Shown: positions 15,205 to 23,852, numbered from the stretch's first letter. The stretch is DNA of 46,497 nt from Deltaproteobacteria bacterium (GCA_015492495.1 WGEY01000057.1:1-46497); one strand, 5' to 3'. Translations and numbers: made by a program. The notes: a model not told the origin generated them from the letters alone.

Positions 15205-16735
15205 ACAGTGGGGCTCGAGGATAGGGCTCATACTGGCCATGGCCGGCAATGCCATAGGGCTGGGTAACTTTCTGCGTTTTCCCGTGCAGGCAGCACAGAA
15301 CGGCGGCGGTGCGTTCATGATACCGTACTTCGTGTCGTTCATAGTGCTCGGCATACCGCTAATGTGGGTCGAGTGGGGTATCGGGCGTTACGGCGGCGTC
15401 AGGGGACACGGCACCGCCCCCGGCATCTTCGACGCGCTGTGGAAGAACAGGCTTGCAAAGTACGTAGGCATACTCGGCATATTCCTGCCGCTCGTAGTCC
15501 TCATATACTACACCTACATCTGCTCATGGACGCTGGCCTTCAGCCTCTCGTCGCTCCTTGACCTCTACCCCTCTCCCGAGACGGCCCTTGCGTCGGCCTC
15601 GCCCAAGGAATACCTCCTGCCTTACCAGAGCTATCTGACGGCCTACATAGGGGCCGACAGCGAGGGCATCTTCCTTACCCCGCACCCTATGGCCTATGTC
15701 TTCTTTGCGATAACCCTCGGCATAGGGCTCACCGTGCTGGCAAAGGGTATAAGCGGCGGCATAGAGAAGCTCAGCAAGTTCGCCATCCCGGCGTTGTTCA
15801 TCATGGCCTTTATCCTCTTTTTCAGGGTCATAACATTGACCTCACCCACGGATCCGTCGTTTACCGTGTCGAGGGGGTTTTCGTTTTTGTGGGAGCCGGA
15901 CCTGAGCGGGCTCCTTGACGGAAAGGTCTGGCTCGCGGCCGCGGGGCAGATATTCTTCACCCTCTCGCTCGGCATGGGCGCCATACTTACGTACGCAAGC
16001 TACGTAAAGAAAGACGAGGACATAGCGCTCGACGGGCTTTCGACGGCGAGCCTGAACGAGTTCGCCGAGGTCGTCTTCGGTTCGACCATAGCCATAGTAT
16101 CGGCCGTCATATTCTTCGGCCCCGGCGGTGCCAGGGAGGTGGCCGAGGCGGGTGCCTTTGACCTCGGCTTCATCAGCATGCCTGCGGTCTTCGGACACAT
16201 GCCCTTCGGCAGGTTCTTCGGGTTCCTGTGGTTCCTGCTCCTCTTCTTCGCCGGGCTTACCTCGATAGTGGCGCTTTCACAGCCGGTCATAGCGTTCTTC
16301 GAGGACGAGTTCGGCTGGACGAGGAAGAGGTCGGTCTTCTGGCTGGGCATATTCTTCGTGGCATCGGTGACAATTCCCATGTTCCTCAAGGGGAGCCTTG
16401 GGGAGATGGACTTCTGGGTGGCCACCTTTGCCCTAGTGATACTGGCCCTATTCGAGATGATAATATTCCTCTGGATATTCGGCGGCGAGAGGGCGTGGGA
16501 GGAGATAACACGCGGGGCGCATATAAAGGTCCCGAGGGTCTTTTTCTACATTATGAAGTACGTCACACCGCTCTTCCTCATAGTGATCCTGTGCGCCTGG
16601 GGATACCAGGAGCTTCCCAAGGTCATCGGTAAAAAGGGCGTCGGGGTATGGGTGGCGCGCCTTTTCCTGGCGGGGCTGCTCTTCGCCCACGTGGCGGCTG
16701 TGAGGGCGGCATGGAAGAGGAGGAAGAGCGCATGA
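15191..16735 (+). CDS. Sodium:neurotransmitter-symporter (NSS) family Na+-dependent transporter
   Basis: A 514-aa inner-membrane LeuT-fold symporter driven by Na+. The TM1 motif AGNAIGLGNFLRFP with unwound-helix glycines is at about residues 17-30. It is followed by FMIPYFVSFIVLGIPLMWVE, where the usual GGGAF precedes TM2, and FFTLSLGMGAILTYASY in the TM6 region. About 12 hydrophobic segments are visible. The substrate is probably an amino acid or related amine by family. It overlaps the CRP-like gene by 14 bp and is followed by a tiny TM protein that may be its small subunit. Confidence 0.92.
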   Translation: MEQREQWGSRIGLILAMAGNAIGLGNFLRFPVQAAQNGGGAFMIPYFVSFIVLGIPLMWVEWGIGRYGGVRGHGTAPGIFDALWKNRLAKYVGILGIFLPLVVLIYYTYICSWTLAFSLSSLLDLYPSPETALASASPKEYLLPYQSYLTAYIGADSEGIFLTPHPMAYVFFAITLGIGLTVLAKGISGGIEKLSKFAIPALFIMAFILFFRVITLTSPTDPSFTVSRGFSFLWEPDLSGLLDGKVWLAAAGQIFFTLSLGMGAILTYASYVKKDEDIALDGLSTASLNEFAEVVFGSTIAIVSAVIFFGPGGAREVAEAGAFDLGFISMPAVFGHMPFGRFFGFLWFLLLFFAGLTSIVALSQPVIAFFEDEFGWTRKRSVFWLGIFFVASVTIPMFLKGSLGEMDFWVATFALVILALFEMIIFLWIFGGERAWEEITRGAHIKVPRVFFYIMKYVTPLFLIVILCAWGYQELPKVIGKKGVGVWVARLFLAGLLFAHVAAVRAAWKRRKSA

Positions 16736-16802
16736 TCTTGTCGGATTCAGCCGAAGGGATATTTTTTCATCCGTCCGGCGCAGTGCATGCAGGAGGGATG
16801 CC

Positions 16803-16901
16803 ATGAGTGCGAAGGGGTGGCTTTTTATGGCCTTCTCCTGGGGGGTCGTCTCCTGCCTGGTGATCTTCTGTTTCTACAGTATCTTCATGAAGAAACGCTG
16901 A
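16803..16901 (+). CDS. 32-aa single-TM protein, candidate NSS transporter small subunit
   Basis: An ATG with GGAGG 6-7 nt upstream opens a 32-codon frame. It has a short lysine-containing N-terminus, one hydrophobic segment of about 20 residues (WLFMAFSWGVVSCLVIFCFY) and the C-terminus FMKKR, giving a positive-inside anchor. It lies 67 bp after the NSS transporter on the same strand. NSS transporters such as MetP act with a small TM partner (MetS), and many bacterial NSS genes are followed by an ORF of this size. I infer the same relationship, though no direct sequence similarity was shown. Confidence 0.65.
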   Translation: MSAKGWLFMAFSWGVVSCLVIFCFYSIFMKKR

Positions 16902-16996
16902 GCCTGTCCCGCTCGGAGCGGTTGACAGCCCTTTTTTTCTGCTAAGTTTCCCTTAAGGTGTTGTACCGATAACCGAAAACTCCAGGGAGGGCGATG

Positions 16997-17098
16997 ATGG
17001 CTACGGCTACAAAGAAGAAGAGTACCGCGAAAAAGAGCGGTACCAGGAAGACCGCTGCCAAGAGGTCTACAGCCAAGAAGTCACGCTGTAGCTCCTGA
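16997..17098 (+). CDS. 33-aa lysine-rich basic peptide, histone H1-tail-like
   Basis: ATG codons at 16994 and 16997 follow AGGGAGG at a good distance. The 33 residues are built from Lys, Ala, Thr, Ser and Arg in TAKK/SAKK-like steps (KKKSTAKK, KRSTAKK), then end RCSS. The composition resembles the C-terminal tails of bacterial H1-like nucleoid proteins and could bind DNA or RNA. A near-perfect terminator 22 bp downstream supports it as a real, separately ended transcript. No family assignment is possible at this size. Confidence 0.55.
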   Translation: MATATKKKSTAKKSGTRKTAAKRSTAKKSRCSS

Positions 17099-17120
17099 GA
17101 TGTTCTTCGAGAAAAGGCTG

Positions 17121-17158
17121 AAAAAGAGGCCGCCAAAGACGGCCTCTTTTTCGTTTTT
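17121..17158 (+). terminator. Strong rho-independent terminator
   Basis: A perfect 12-bp stem AAAAAGAGGCCG/CGGCCTCTTTTT (17121-17132 with 17140-17151) closes on a 7-nt loop and runs into TTTTTCGTTTTT. It ends the transcript of the small basic peptide. Confidence 0.92.
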
Positions 17159-17268
17159 CCGAATCAAGCATCATAAGGGTGTAACCGGCCTTCGGCCCTT
17201 TTTCTTTACATCTTCCCTTCTAACGGATATACTTCTTCCACAAAATTACTTTTCAGCACATTCCTGTC

Positions 17269-18063
17269 ATGAAGGTAGGATTCATACAGACATCCCCTGT
17301 CTTCGGAAGGGTTGAAGAGAATGTGGAGGATGTGGTAAGGAGGCTCGCCTCGCCCCGCATGAGAGGCGTTGAGCTCCTCGTCCTGCCTGAGCTCTTTTCC
17401 ACCGGTTATCAGTTCCGTTCCAGGAAGGAGCTTTCTGGGCTCGCTGAAGAGGTCCCAGGCGGCTATACGGTGGGAAGGCTTGCGGAGATAGCCGGAGCGA
17501 TGCGTCTACACATCGTCGCAGGCATCGCCGAGAGGTCTTCCAGAAGGGTATACAACTCCGCGGTCCTGGTCGGGCCCGGGGGGCTTTTGGGCCTTTACAG
17601 GAAGGCCCATCTCTTCTGGGACGAGAAGCGGCTGTTCAGCCCGGGCGATACGCCGTTCAGGGTCTATGACATAGGCAGGGCGCGGATTGGGATGATGATA
17701 TGCTTTGACTGGCTCTTTCCAGAGGCCGCAAGGAGGCTCGCGCTGGACGGTGCCGATATAATCTGCCACCCATCCAACCTCGTCCTCCCGTACTGCCCAG
17801 AGGCCATGATCACCAGGACCCTCGAAAACCGTGTCTTTGCCGTGACAGCCAACAGGGTCGGCTCGGAAGAGAGGGTCAAGGACAAGCCTCTCCGGTTTAT
17901 AGGCCTGAGTCAGATCGTCTCTCCCCGCGGTGAGATACTGTGCCGTGCGTCGAGAAGAAGGGCCGAGGCAAGGGTCGTGGATATAGACCCCGAGGAGGCG
18001 CGCAACAAGAGGATCACCCCGAAAAACCACATCTTCCGGGACAGGAGGGAGGATCTGTATTGA
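17269..18063 (+). CDS. Carbon-nitrogen hydrolase (nitrilase superfamily, omega-amidase/carbamoylase type)
   Basis: A 264-aa cytosolic hydrolase with the complete Glu-Lys-Cys triad: E41 (LPELFSTGY), K112 (LYRKAHLF) and C145 (MICFDWLFPE). It cleaves non-peptide C-N bonds such as those in amides or carbamoyl amines. The exact branch (omega-amidase, N-carbamoylputrescine-like, other) cannot be told from motifs alone. It is followed after 54 bp by an amidohydrolase on the same strand, so the two may act in one nitrogen-compound pathway. Confidence 0.9.
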   Translation: MKVGFIQTSPVFGRVEENVEDVVRRLASPRMRGVELLVLPELFSTGYQFRSRKELSGLAEEVPGGYTVGRLAEIAGAMRLHIVAGIAERSSRRVYNSAVLVGPGGLLGLYRKAHLFWDEKRLFSPGDTPFRVYDIGRARIGMMICFDWLFPEAARRLALDGADIICHPSNLVLPYCPEAMITRTLENRVFAVTANRVGSEERVKDKPLRFIGLSQIVSPRGEILCRASRRRAEARVVDIDPEEARNKRITPKNHIFRDRREDLY

Positions 18064-18117
18064 TGGCAGAAGTCCCTTCTGTCCGCTTTTCCTTCCCTGC
18101 AACTCCAGGATATTGCG

Positions 18118-19098
18118 GTGCGTGCATACCCTGAAAAAAGCCTGCTGGATGTCCATGTCCATCTCGCCCCGTTCCCCGATCGTATCGGGGGTGATCTCTT
18201 CAACATGCCTCCTTTAAAGGGGCTCTTTATGAACTACCTTCGCAGGAGGCTCGGCATAGACAAGGACGATCCGGATCCGAGGGGGACGTATACAAGAAAG
18301 CTTGCCGCCGAGATAAGGAACTCCAGGTATGTCTCGAAGGGGGTGGTGCTGGCCCTTGACGGCGTGTACACGGCGCAGGGCAAGCTCGACCCGGAAAGGA
18401 CCTGTTTCATGGTCTCGAACGACTCGGTCTTCTCAGCGGCGGCGCAGTATGACGAGCTTTTGCCGGGCTGCTCCATAAACCCGCAGAGAAGGGATGCGCT
18501 CGATGAGCTCTCGAGGTGCAGGGAGAGGGGTGCGGTCCTGGTCAAGGTGATCCCCAACACCCAGGGCTTCGATCCGTCCGAGAGGCGCTACGTACCGTTT
18601 TTCCGCAAGATGGCCGAACTCGGAATACCGCTTCTCACCCATCCCGGCTATGAATTCGTCCTGTCGGCGCGAAACCAGGCCTTCGGCGACCCTGCCCTCT
18701 TGAGACCGGTGCTCGACGAGGGGGTGGATGTTATCGTTGCACACGGCGCGAGCACAGGGCTGGTGGTGTACGAGAGGTACTTCGCTACGGTAATGGAGTT
18801 TGTACGAAGCTATCCTAACATACGCCTGGACCTTTCTGCGACGACCGTTCCCACCAGGGCCGGCATACTCTTCAAGATACGCAACGCGCCCGAACTCAGG
18901 GGGCGCCTGCTCTTCGGCTCGGACTATCCCTTACCCTCGTTTTGCCTTCCATTTGTCTTCTCGATAAGGCGCAGGGAATATGCGAGGATAAAGGGCGAGC
19001 GCAATTACTTCGACAGGCTCGCGTTGACCTTCAATGCACTTGGGGTTGATTTTGACGTGCACTTTCAATCGAGAATCCTGGGGGGCGCAGGCATATGA
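18118..19098 (+). CDS. Amidohydrolase-superfamily (Amidohydro_2-like) metal-dependent hydrolase/decarboxylase
   Basis: A 326-aa TIM-barrel protein with the metal-site signature of the superfamily: DVHVHLAP (HxH) at about residue 11, LTHPGYE, VAHGAS and FGSDYPLP. Related enzymes hydrolyse cyclic amides or decarboxylate aromatic acids. The GTG start at 18118 has AGGA about 8 nt upstream; an in-frame ATG is lacking nearby. It lies 54 bp downstream of the nitrilase-family gene. The substrate is unknown. Confidence 0.82.
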   Translation: MRAYPEKSLLDVHVHLAPFPDRIGGDLFNMPPLKGLFMNYLRRRLGIDKDDPDPRGTYTRKLAAEIRNSRYVSKGVVLALDGVYTAQGKLDPERTCFMVSNDSVFSAAAQYDELLPGCSINPQRRDALDELSRCRERGAVLVKVIPNTQGFDPSERRYVPFFRKMAELGIPLLTHPGYEFVLSARNQAFGDPALLRPVLDEGVDVIVAHGASTGLVVYERYFATVMEFVRSYPNIRLDLSATTVPTRAGILFKIRNAPELRGRLLFGSDYPLPSFCLPFVFSIRRREYARIKGERNYFDRLALTFNALGVDFDVHFQSRILGGAGI

Positions 19099-19100
19099 TC

Positions 19101-19153
19101 GTATACTGTATACATTTTTATCCTTGACAATCCTACCCTTATTGTTTTAGTAT
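19101..19153 (+). promoter_or_regulatory. Promoter of the nuo operon with upstream dyad operator
   Basis: -35 TTGACA at 19124-19129 and -10 TAGTAT at 19148-19153 are spaced by 18 bp. Just upstream, GTATAC-T-GTATAC (19101-19113) is a near-perfect odd-centred dyad, centred about 53 bp before the predicted start, which is a plausible position for an activator or repressor. The start site would be about 19160, giving a leader of about 220 nt before nuoA. Confidence 0.55.
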
Positions 19154-19204
19154 CGCTCCTACATATATGCTGCCCGATGTGTACATACGGTACTGAAGAT
19201 GCAT

Positions 19205-19351
19205 CGCGGGCGAAATGTGATCGGATAATTCCTTGCATGAGAAGGTCCCCCGAGCCTACAGCGGGGAGCTTCAAAGTATCCAAGGGGGTCCTTTAAGGAT
19301 CCCCCACAGCGGGTCCGGCTCCGAGCGGCTCATGCACATACGCAGCCTGCG
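19205..19351 (+). ncRNA. Rod-like structured RNA in the nuoA leader (possibly 6S-like)
   Basis: Nested helices run from 19205 to 19351. They are CGCGGGC 19205-19211 with GCCTGCG 19345-19351 (7 bp, one G-U), TGCATGAG 19234-19241 with CTCATGCA 19329-19336 (8 bp, perfect), GAGCC 19252-19256 with GGCTC 19317-19321, and an apical GGGGGTCC/GGATCCCCC hairpin. The size and closing-stem text (GCGGGC...GCCTGC, GTCCCCCGAGCC) recall proteobacterial 6S RNA, but that likeness is from memory and may be chance. ACAGCGGG is repeated at 19258 and 19306. It may instead be a regulatory nuo leader. Confidence 0.35.
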
Positions 19352-19383
19352 CGGGAGCTTGATTCAGCTTTAGGAAAGAGCCT

Positions 19384-19749
19384 ATGCTTCTCTCTTATCT
19401 GCCCGTACTGATGATGATAGGGTTCGTCACCTTTCTGGGTGTTGCGGTCCTGTTTGTAAGTTCCCTCCTGCGGCCGCAGAACCCTTACGGCAGCAAGCTT
19501 TCTCCGTGGGAGTGCGGCATGGAGCCCGTCGGGGATGCTGACATCGGGCACTTCAGGGTACACTTCTTCATAATCGCAATCCTCTTTATAATCTTTGATG
19601 TGGAGACCCTTTTCCTCTTTCCGTGGGCCGTGATACTTGCGGACAAAAGCATATCCACGCTGGCCTTCATCGAGATGTTTATATTTATCGGAATCCTTGC
19701 GGTCGGGCTTATCTATGCCTGGGGCAAAGGTGCGCTCGATTGGCTTTAG
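19384..19749 (+). CDS. nuoA: NADH-quinone oxidoreductase subunit A
   Basis: A 121-aa membrane subunit of complex I with three hydrophobic helices. The signature loop PWECGMEPVGDA and the following RVHFFIIAILFIIFDVETLF are typical of NuoA/ND3. It sits near the quinone-binding junction with NuoH and NuoJ. AGGAAAG lies 8 nt before the ATG. It is the first gene of the operon and the first ORF behind the long structured leader. Confidence 0.97.
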   Translation: MLLSYLPVLMMIGFVTFLGVAVLFVSSLLRPQNPYGSKLSPWECGMEPVGDADIGHFRVHFFIIAILFIIFDVETLFLFPWAVILADKSISTLAFIEMFIFIGILAVGLIYAWGKGALDWL

Positions 19750-19776
19750 ACCGGGAACCGGAAAGGGTGAGTATCT

Positions 19777-20322
19777 ATGCTCCTTAAAAAAGAGAATCCA
19801 TACGAGGGCATTGCCCAGTTCACCACGGTCGAGTGTATAACCCACTTTCTCAGGGAGAACCCCGTCACCGAGGCCGTGGTCAAGTGGGGGCGTCTCTCTT
19901 CGTTGTGGCCCATGACCTTCGGGCTCGCCTGCTGCGCCATCGAGATGATGAGTACCGCGTGTTCACGTTACGACCTCGACAGGATGGGCATAATCTTCAG
20001 GCCGTCGCCCAGGCAGTCCGACGTCATGATAGTCGCCGGTACCATGACCAAGAAGATGGCCCCTGCGGTAAAGAGGCTATACGACCAGATGGCCGAGCCC
20101 CGCTGGGTGATAGCCCAGGGAGGATGCGCCTCGGCCGGCGGCCCGTACAACACCTATTCGGTGGTGCAGGGCAGCGAGCTGGTCGTGCCGGTGGACGTGT
20201 TTGTGCCGGGGTGTCCTCCGAGGCCCGAGGCCCTAATGTTCGGGTTCCTGCAGCTCCAGGAAAAGATAAGAAGGGAGAAGCCGCAACTCCTTTCCGAAAG
20301 GAGGCTTGAGCCCGGGAGATGA
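19777..20322 (+). CDS. nuoB: NADH-quinone oxidoreductase subunit B (N2 cluster)
   Basis: A 181-aa peripheral-arm subunit holding the terminal [4Fe-4S] cluster N2. The ligands C52-C53 ([10 protein letters not shown]), C117 ([11 protein letters not shown]) and C146 ([10 protein letters not shown]) are all present. It passes electrons to quinone at the NuoB/NuoD interface. It lies 27 bp after nuoA and overlaps nuoC by 4 bp. Confidence 0.98.
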   Translation: MLLKKENPYEGIAQFTTVECITHFLRENPVTEAVVKWGRLSSLWPMTFGLACCAIEMMSTACSRYDLDRMGIIFRPSPRQSDVMIVAGTMTKKMAPAVKRLYDQMAEPRWVIAQGGCASAGGPYNTYSVVQGSELVVPVDVFVPGCPPRPEALMFGFLQLQEKIRREKPQLLSERRLEPGR

Positions 20323-20819
20323 AGATAGACAGGGAGGCGTTGCTCATAAAGGGCATAAAGCAGAGGTTCGGGCCGGCCATACTCGAGACGACGGTAGAGA
20401 GGGGCGAGATAACACACGTCGTGGACAAGGATTCCATATTCGGCGTGTGCAGCTACCTCAAGAACGAGCCCGACCTGAGGATGGACTTTCTGGTGGATGT
20501 TCTCGGCGTGGACCACTACCCCGAAAGGCCGAGGTTCGAGGTCGTCTACCACATACGTTCGTTGAAGAACAACCTCATGCTCAGGCTGAAGACGAGGCTT
20601 GACGAGACGGAGACGATCCGGTCCGTTACACCCATCTGGAGGGCCGCGAACTGGGCCGAGAGAGAGGCCTACGACATGTTCGGGATAGTGTTCGACGGGC
20701 ACCCGGACCTGAGGCGCATATACATGCCCGAGGACTGGGACGGATTTCCTTTGAGAAAGGACTACCCCCTCAGGGGATACAAGGATCAGTACAATCCCTT
20801 CGGGGAGGACAAGAAGTAG
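20319..20819 (+). CDS. nuoC: NADH-quinone oxidoreductase subunit C
   Basis: A 166-aa hydrophilic subunit of the connecting arm, with [20 protein letters not shown] and WREA-like [20 protein letters not shown], then [18 protein letters not shown], all hallmark ND9/NuoC sequence. It is separate from NuoD here, unlike the NuoCD fusion of enterobacteria. Its ATG overlaps the nuoB stop. Confidence 0.97.
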   Translation: MKIDREALLIKGIKQRFGPAILETTVERGEITHVVDKDSIFGVCSYLKNEPDLRMDFLVDVLGVDHYPERPRFEVVYHIRSLKNNLMLRLKTRLDETETIRSVTPIWRAANWAEREAYDMFGIVFDGHPDLRRIYMPEDWDGFPLRKDYPLRGYKDQYNPFGEDKK

Positions 20820-20843
20820 GGCTTGTGTAGCGTATTTTTCGGC

Positions 20844-22052
20844 ATGGTGGATAACAGGGATATTAACGGCGACGAAGAGGCCGTAACAACGAAGGAGTTA
20901 ACCCTCAGCTTCGGGCCGCAGCACCCCGCCTCTCACGGCGTGTTGCACCTCGTGCTGGACCTGCAGGGAGAAAAGGTCCTCAGGGCGGATCCGGATATCG
21001 GCTATCTGCACAGGGGCACCGAGAAGCTTGCAGAAAACCTCCTTTACCCGCAGTTCGTACCATATACGGACCGGTTGGACTACATGTGCGCCATGAGCAA
21101 CAACCTCGGCTACGTGCTGGCCGTAGAAAAGCTCCTCGGCATAGAGGTCCCGGAGAGGGCGAAGTACCTGAGGGTAATAGCCGCCGAGCTGTCGAGGCTT
21201 GCGGGACACCTCGTATGTATCGGTGCGTGGGGCGTCGACCTGGGGGCCATGACCGTTCTGCTCTACGCCTTCCGTGAGAGGGAGATGATACTCGATCTCT
21301 TCGAGATGCTCTGCGGCGGAAGGATGACCCTCACCTACATGAGGATAGGCGGGGTCAGGTGGGACGCCACGGATCTCTTCAAGGAGAAGTGCGCGGAGCT
21401 GTGTCGCGTCATGCCCGGGAGGATAGACGAATACGAGAGGCTCCTTACAGGAAACAGGATTTGGATCAAGAGGAACAAGAACGTGGGTGTCATAAGCGCT
21501 GAGGATGCGATAGACCTCGGGCTTTCCGGCCCGAACCTCAGGGGGAGCGGCGTGAGCTGGGATCTTAGAAGGGACGAGCCGTATCTCGTCTACGACAGGC
21601 TCGACTTCGAGATCCCCGTGGGGCAGGTGGGCGACTGCTTCGACCGTTATCTTGTAAGAATAGAGGAGATGAGGCAGTCGGTCCGCATCATCGAACAGTG
21701 TCTGCGCGACATGCCGGACGGTCCGTTCGTGGTCGACATGCCCGAGATAGTGCCGCCACCGAAGCAGGATGTATACAAGAACATGGAGGCGTTGATTCAC
21801 CACTTCAAGTACGTCTCCCACAGCTTCAAGGTGCCCAAGGGTGAGGTCTACCATGCGATAGAGGCCCCCAAGGGTGAGCTCGGCTACTACATAGTAAGCG
21901 ACGGCTCGGAGAGGCCTTTCAGGCTCAAGATAAGGGTGCCGTCCTTCGTTAACCTGCAGTCGACCGACCATATGTCAAGGGGTGAGTACCTTGCCGATGT
22001 GGTCGCCGTTATATCGAGCCTTGACCCGGTGTTCGGAGAGTGCGATAAATAG
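20844..22052 (+). CDS. nuoD: NADH-quinone oxidoreductase subunit D
   Basis: A 402-aa subunit related to the hydrogenase large subunit; it forms the quinone pocket with NuoB. The quinone-site region FGPQHPASHGVLHLVLDLQG is near the N-terminus, and ADPDIGYLHRGTEKLAE, the central RIGGVRWD and the C-terminal PSFVNLQSTDHM are present. I prefer ATG 20844 to the upstream TTG 20823, since the extra residues do not match the family. Neither start has a strong Shine-Dalgarno. Confidence 0.96.
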   Translation: MVDNRDINGDEEAVTTKELTLSFGPQHPASHGVLHLVLDLQGEKVLRADPDIGYLHRGTEKLAENLLYPQFVPYTDRLDYMCAMSNNLGYVLAVEKLLGIEVPERAKYLRVIAAELSRLAGHLVCIGAWGVDLGAMTVLLYAFREREMILDLFEMLCGGRMTLTYMRIGGVRWDATDLFKEKCAELCRVMPGRIDEYERLLTGNRIWIKRNKNVGVISAEDAIDLGLSGPNLRGSGVSWDLRRDEPYLVYDRLDFEIPVGQVGDCFDRYLVRIEEMRQSVRIIEQCLRDMPDGPFVVDMPEIVPPPKQDVYKNMEALIHHFKYVSHSFKVPKGEVYHAIEAPKGELGYYIVSDGSERPFRLKIRVPSFVNLQSTDHMSRGEYLADVVAVISSLDPVFGECDK

Positions 22053-22106
22053 GACCGCCCGCCCGCGGCCTTTGGGTGAAGCGGATCCTTTACGGAATAT
22101 CTTGCG

Positions 22107-22574
22107 ATGCTTTCAGAGAAGGTAAAAGAAGAGATAAGGGGGCTGTTCAAGAAGTACCGCACGAAGCGCTCGGCCTGCATGGCCGCAATGCAGGCGGTCC
22201 AGCGAGAGGTGGGTCATCTTACCGAGGAGGACATGCGCGAGGTGGCGGAGATGCTCGGTATAAACCCGGTACGTGTCCATGAGGTGGGCGCGTTCTATAC
22301 CATGTACAACGTGCAGAGGCCCGTGGGCAGGTATCACATACAGGTCTGCACGAACCTGTCGTGCTCGCTCCTCGGTGCGGAGCATATCGTCAATGTCATA
22401 GAGAGAAGGTTAGGCATCAAGGTCGGCCAGACCACCCCGGACAACAAGTTCACCCTCTCGACGGTACAGTGCCTCGGAAGCTGCGGTACGGCGCCCATGA
22501 TGCAGATAAACGACGACTACCACGAGGACCTGACAGAGGAGAGGGTGGTGGAGATCCTTGACGGCCTGGAGTAG
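22107..22574 (+). CDS. nuoE: NADH-quinone oxidoreductase subunit E
   Basis: A 155-aa [2Fe-2S] (N1a) subunit of the NADH-oxidising module, with a thioredoxin-like fold. The ligands C81/C86 (QVCTNLSC) and C122/C126 (VQCLGSCGTAP) are complete. It starts 54 bp after nuoD and is followed by nuoF after 12-21 bp. Its presence with NuoF and NuoG shows that this complex I accepts NADH rather than ferredoxin alone. Confidence 0.96.
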   Translation: MLSEKVKEEIRGLFKKYRTKRSACMAAMQAVQREVGHLTEEDMREVAEMLGINPVRVHEVGAFYTMYNVQRPVGRYHIQVCTNLSCSLLGAEHIVNVIERRLGIKVGQTTPDNKFTLSTVQCLGSCGTAPMMQINDDYHEDLTEERVVEILDGLE

Positions 22575-22595
22575 CCGGGCCGTGACTTGAACGCT

Positions 22596-23852
22596 ATGGA
22601 GAAGGTGCTTTTAAAGAACGTAGGCAAGCCGGACTCGCACAGGATAGATACCTACCTTGCAGGCGGCGGATACGAGGCGCTCAAGAAGGCCCTCCGGATG
22701 GACACCGAGGACATCATCCAGATGGTCAAGGACTCGGGGCTCATGGGGCGAGGCGGTGCGGGATTCCCGACGGGTCTCAAGTGGAGCTTCATACCCAAGG
22801 ACCCCACCCTGCAGAAGTACCTCTGCTGCAACGCGGACGAGGGGGAGCCGGGCACCTTCAAGGACAGGAGCATCATCGAGCACGACCCGCACCTTCTGCT
22901 CGAGGGCATGGCCATCTCCTGCTATGCCATAGGGGCCGATACGGCCTACATCTACATCAGGGGCGAGTTCGCATTCGGTGCGCGAAGGCTCGAAGAGGCG
23001 ATAGCAGAGGCCTATCAGAAGGGATACCTCGGGAAAGACATACTGGGCAGCGGATTTTCCCTGAACATCCACGTGCATCGCGGCTTCGGTGCATACATAT
23101 GCGGCGAGGAGACGGCGCTCCTTGAGTCCATCGAGGGCTGCAGGGGGCAGCCCAGAAAGAAGCCGCCGTTCCCTGCGCTGTCCGGACTTTACGGCAAGCC
23201 CACTGTCATAAACAATGTCGAAACGCTTGCCTGCGTGCCCACGATAATCTCAAGGGGGGCTGAGTGGTTTGCATCCATCGGACCTGAGAAGAGCCCGGGT
23301 CCGAAGATATTCGGGGTGAGCGGCCACGTGAACAGGCCCGGGCTCTACGAGCTTCCCATGGGCACACCCCTGAGGGAGATAGTCTACGAGCACGCAGGCG
23401 GCATAAGAAACGGCAGGAGGCTCAAGGCCGTCATACCCGGAGGCGTGAGCGCCCCCTTGCTTACCGAGGAGCAGATAGACATATCCATGGACTTCGACAC
23501 ACTCGCGCACGAGGGCTCGATGCTGGGTTCGGGGGGTGTCATAGTTATGGATGATACGACCTGCATGGTAAAGGCCGCATACATAATAAACAGGTTCTTC
23601 AGCCACGAATCATGCGGCAAGTGCACGCCGTGCAGGGAAGGGACGACCTGGATGACCAGTATTCTCAAACGACTGGAGTACGGCGAAGGCAGGCCAGGCG
23701 ACGTGGAGCTCCTGGAGGGGCTCTGCGGGAACATCTTCGGCAGGACCTTCTGTCCCCTCGGTGACGGGGCGGTGATGGCGTTGAGGGGGGCGTTGCGCAA
23801 CTTCAGGCAGGAGTTCGTCTACCATGCCGAGAACGGACGGTGCATGGTGTAG
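22596..23852 (+). CDS. nuoF: NADH-quinone oxidoreductase subunit F (FMN, NADH site)
   Basis: A 418-aa catalytic subunit where NADH reduces FMN. The FMN-binding glycine loop GRGGAGFPTG is at 51-60, the NADH-contact stretch CCNADEGEPGTFKDR at 77-91, and the N3 [4Fe-4S] ligands are C340, C343, C346 (ESCGKCTPCREGT) and C386 (FCPLGDGA). It is the short form without the extra thioredoxin or ferredoxin domains of bifurcating relatives. A TTG at 22587 would add three residues; ATG 22596 is preferred. Confidence 0.97.
   Translation: MEKVLLKNVGKPDSHRIDTYLAGGGYEALKKALRMDTEDIIQMVKDSGLMGRGGAGFPTGLKWSFIPKDPTLQKYLCCNADEGEPGTFKDRSIIEHDPHLLLEGMAISCYAIGADTAYIYIRGEFAFGARRLEEAIAEAYQKGYLGKDILGSGFSLNIHVHRGFGAYICGEETALLESIEGCRGQPRKKPPFPALSGLYGKPTVINNVETLACVPTIISRGAEWFASIGPEKSPGPKIFGVSGHVNRPGLYELPMGTPLREIVYEHAGGIRNGRRLKAVIPGGVSAPLLTEEQIDISMDFDTLAHEGSMLGSGGVIVMDDTTCMVKAAYIINRFFSHESCGKCTPCREGTTWMTSILKRLEYGEGRPGDVELLEGLCGNIFGRTFCPLGDGAVMALRGALRNFRQEFVYHAENGRCMV

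Noticed and set aside
16905..16930. Terminator after the NSS unit
   Set aside because: CCGCT/AGCGG is only 5 bp and the T7 run starts some 10 nt later, so it is too weak to list.
20898..21971. 357-aa minus-strand ORF inside nuoD
   Set aside because: It is a shadow of nuoD with His/Glu/Arg-rich composition and no start signals.
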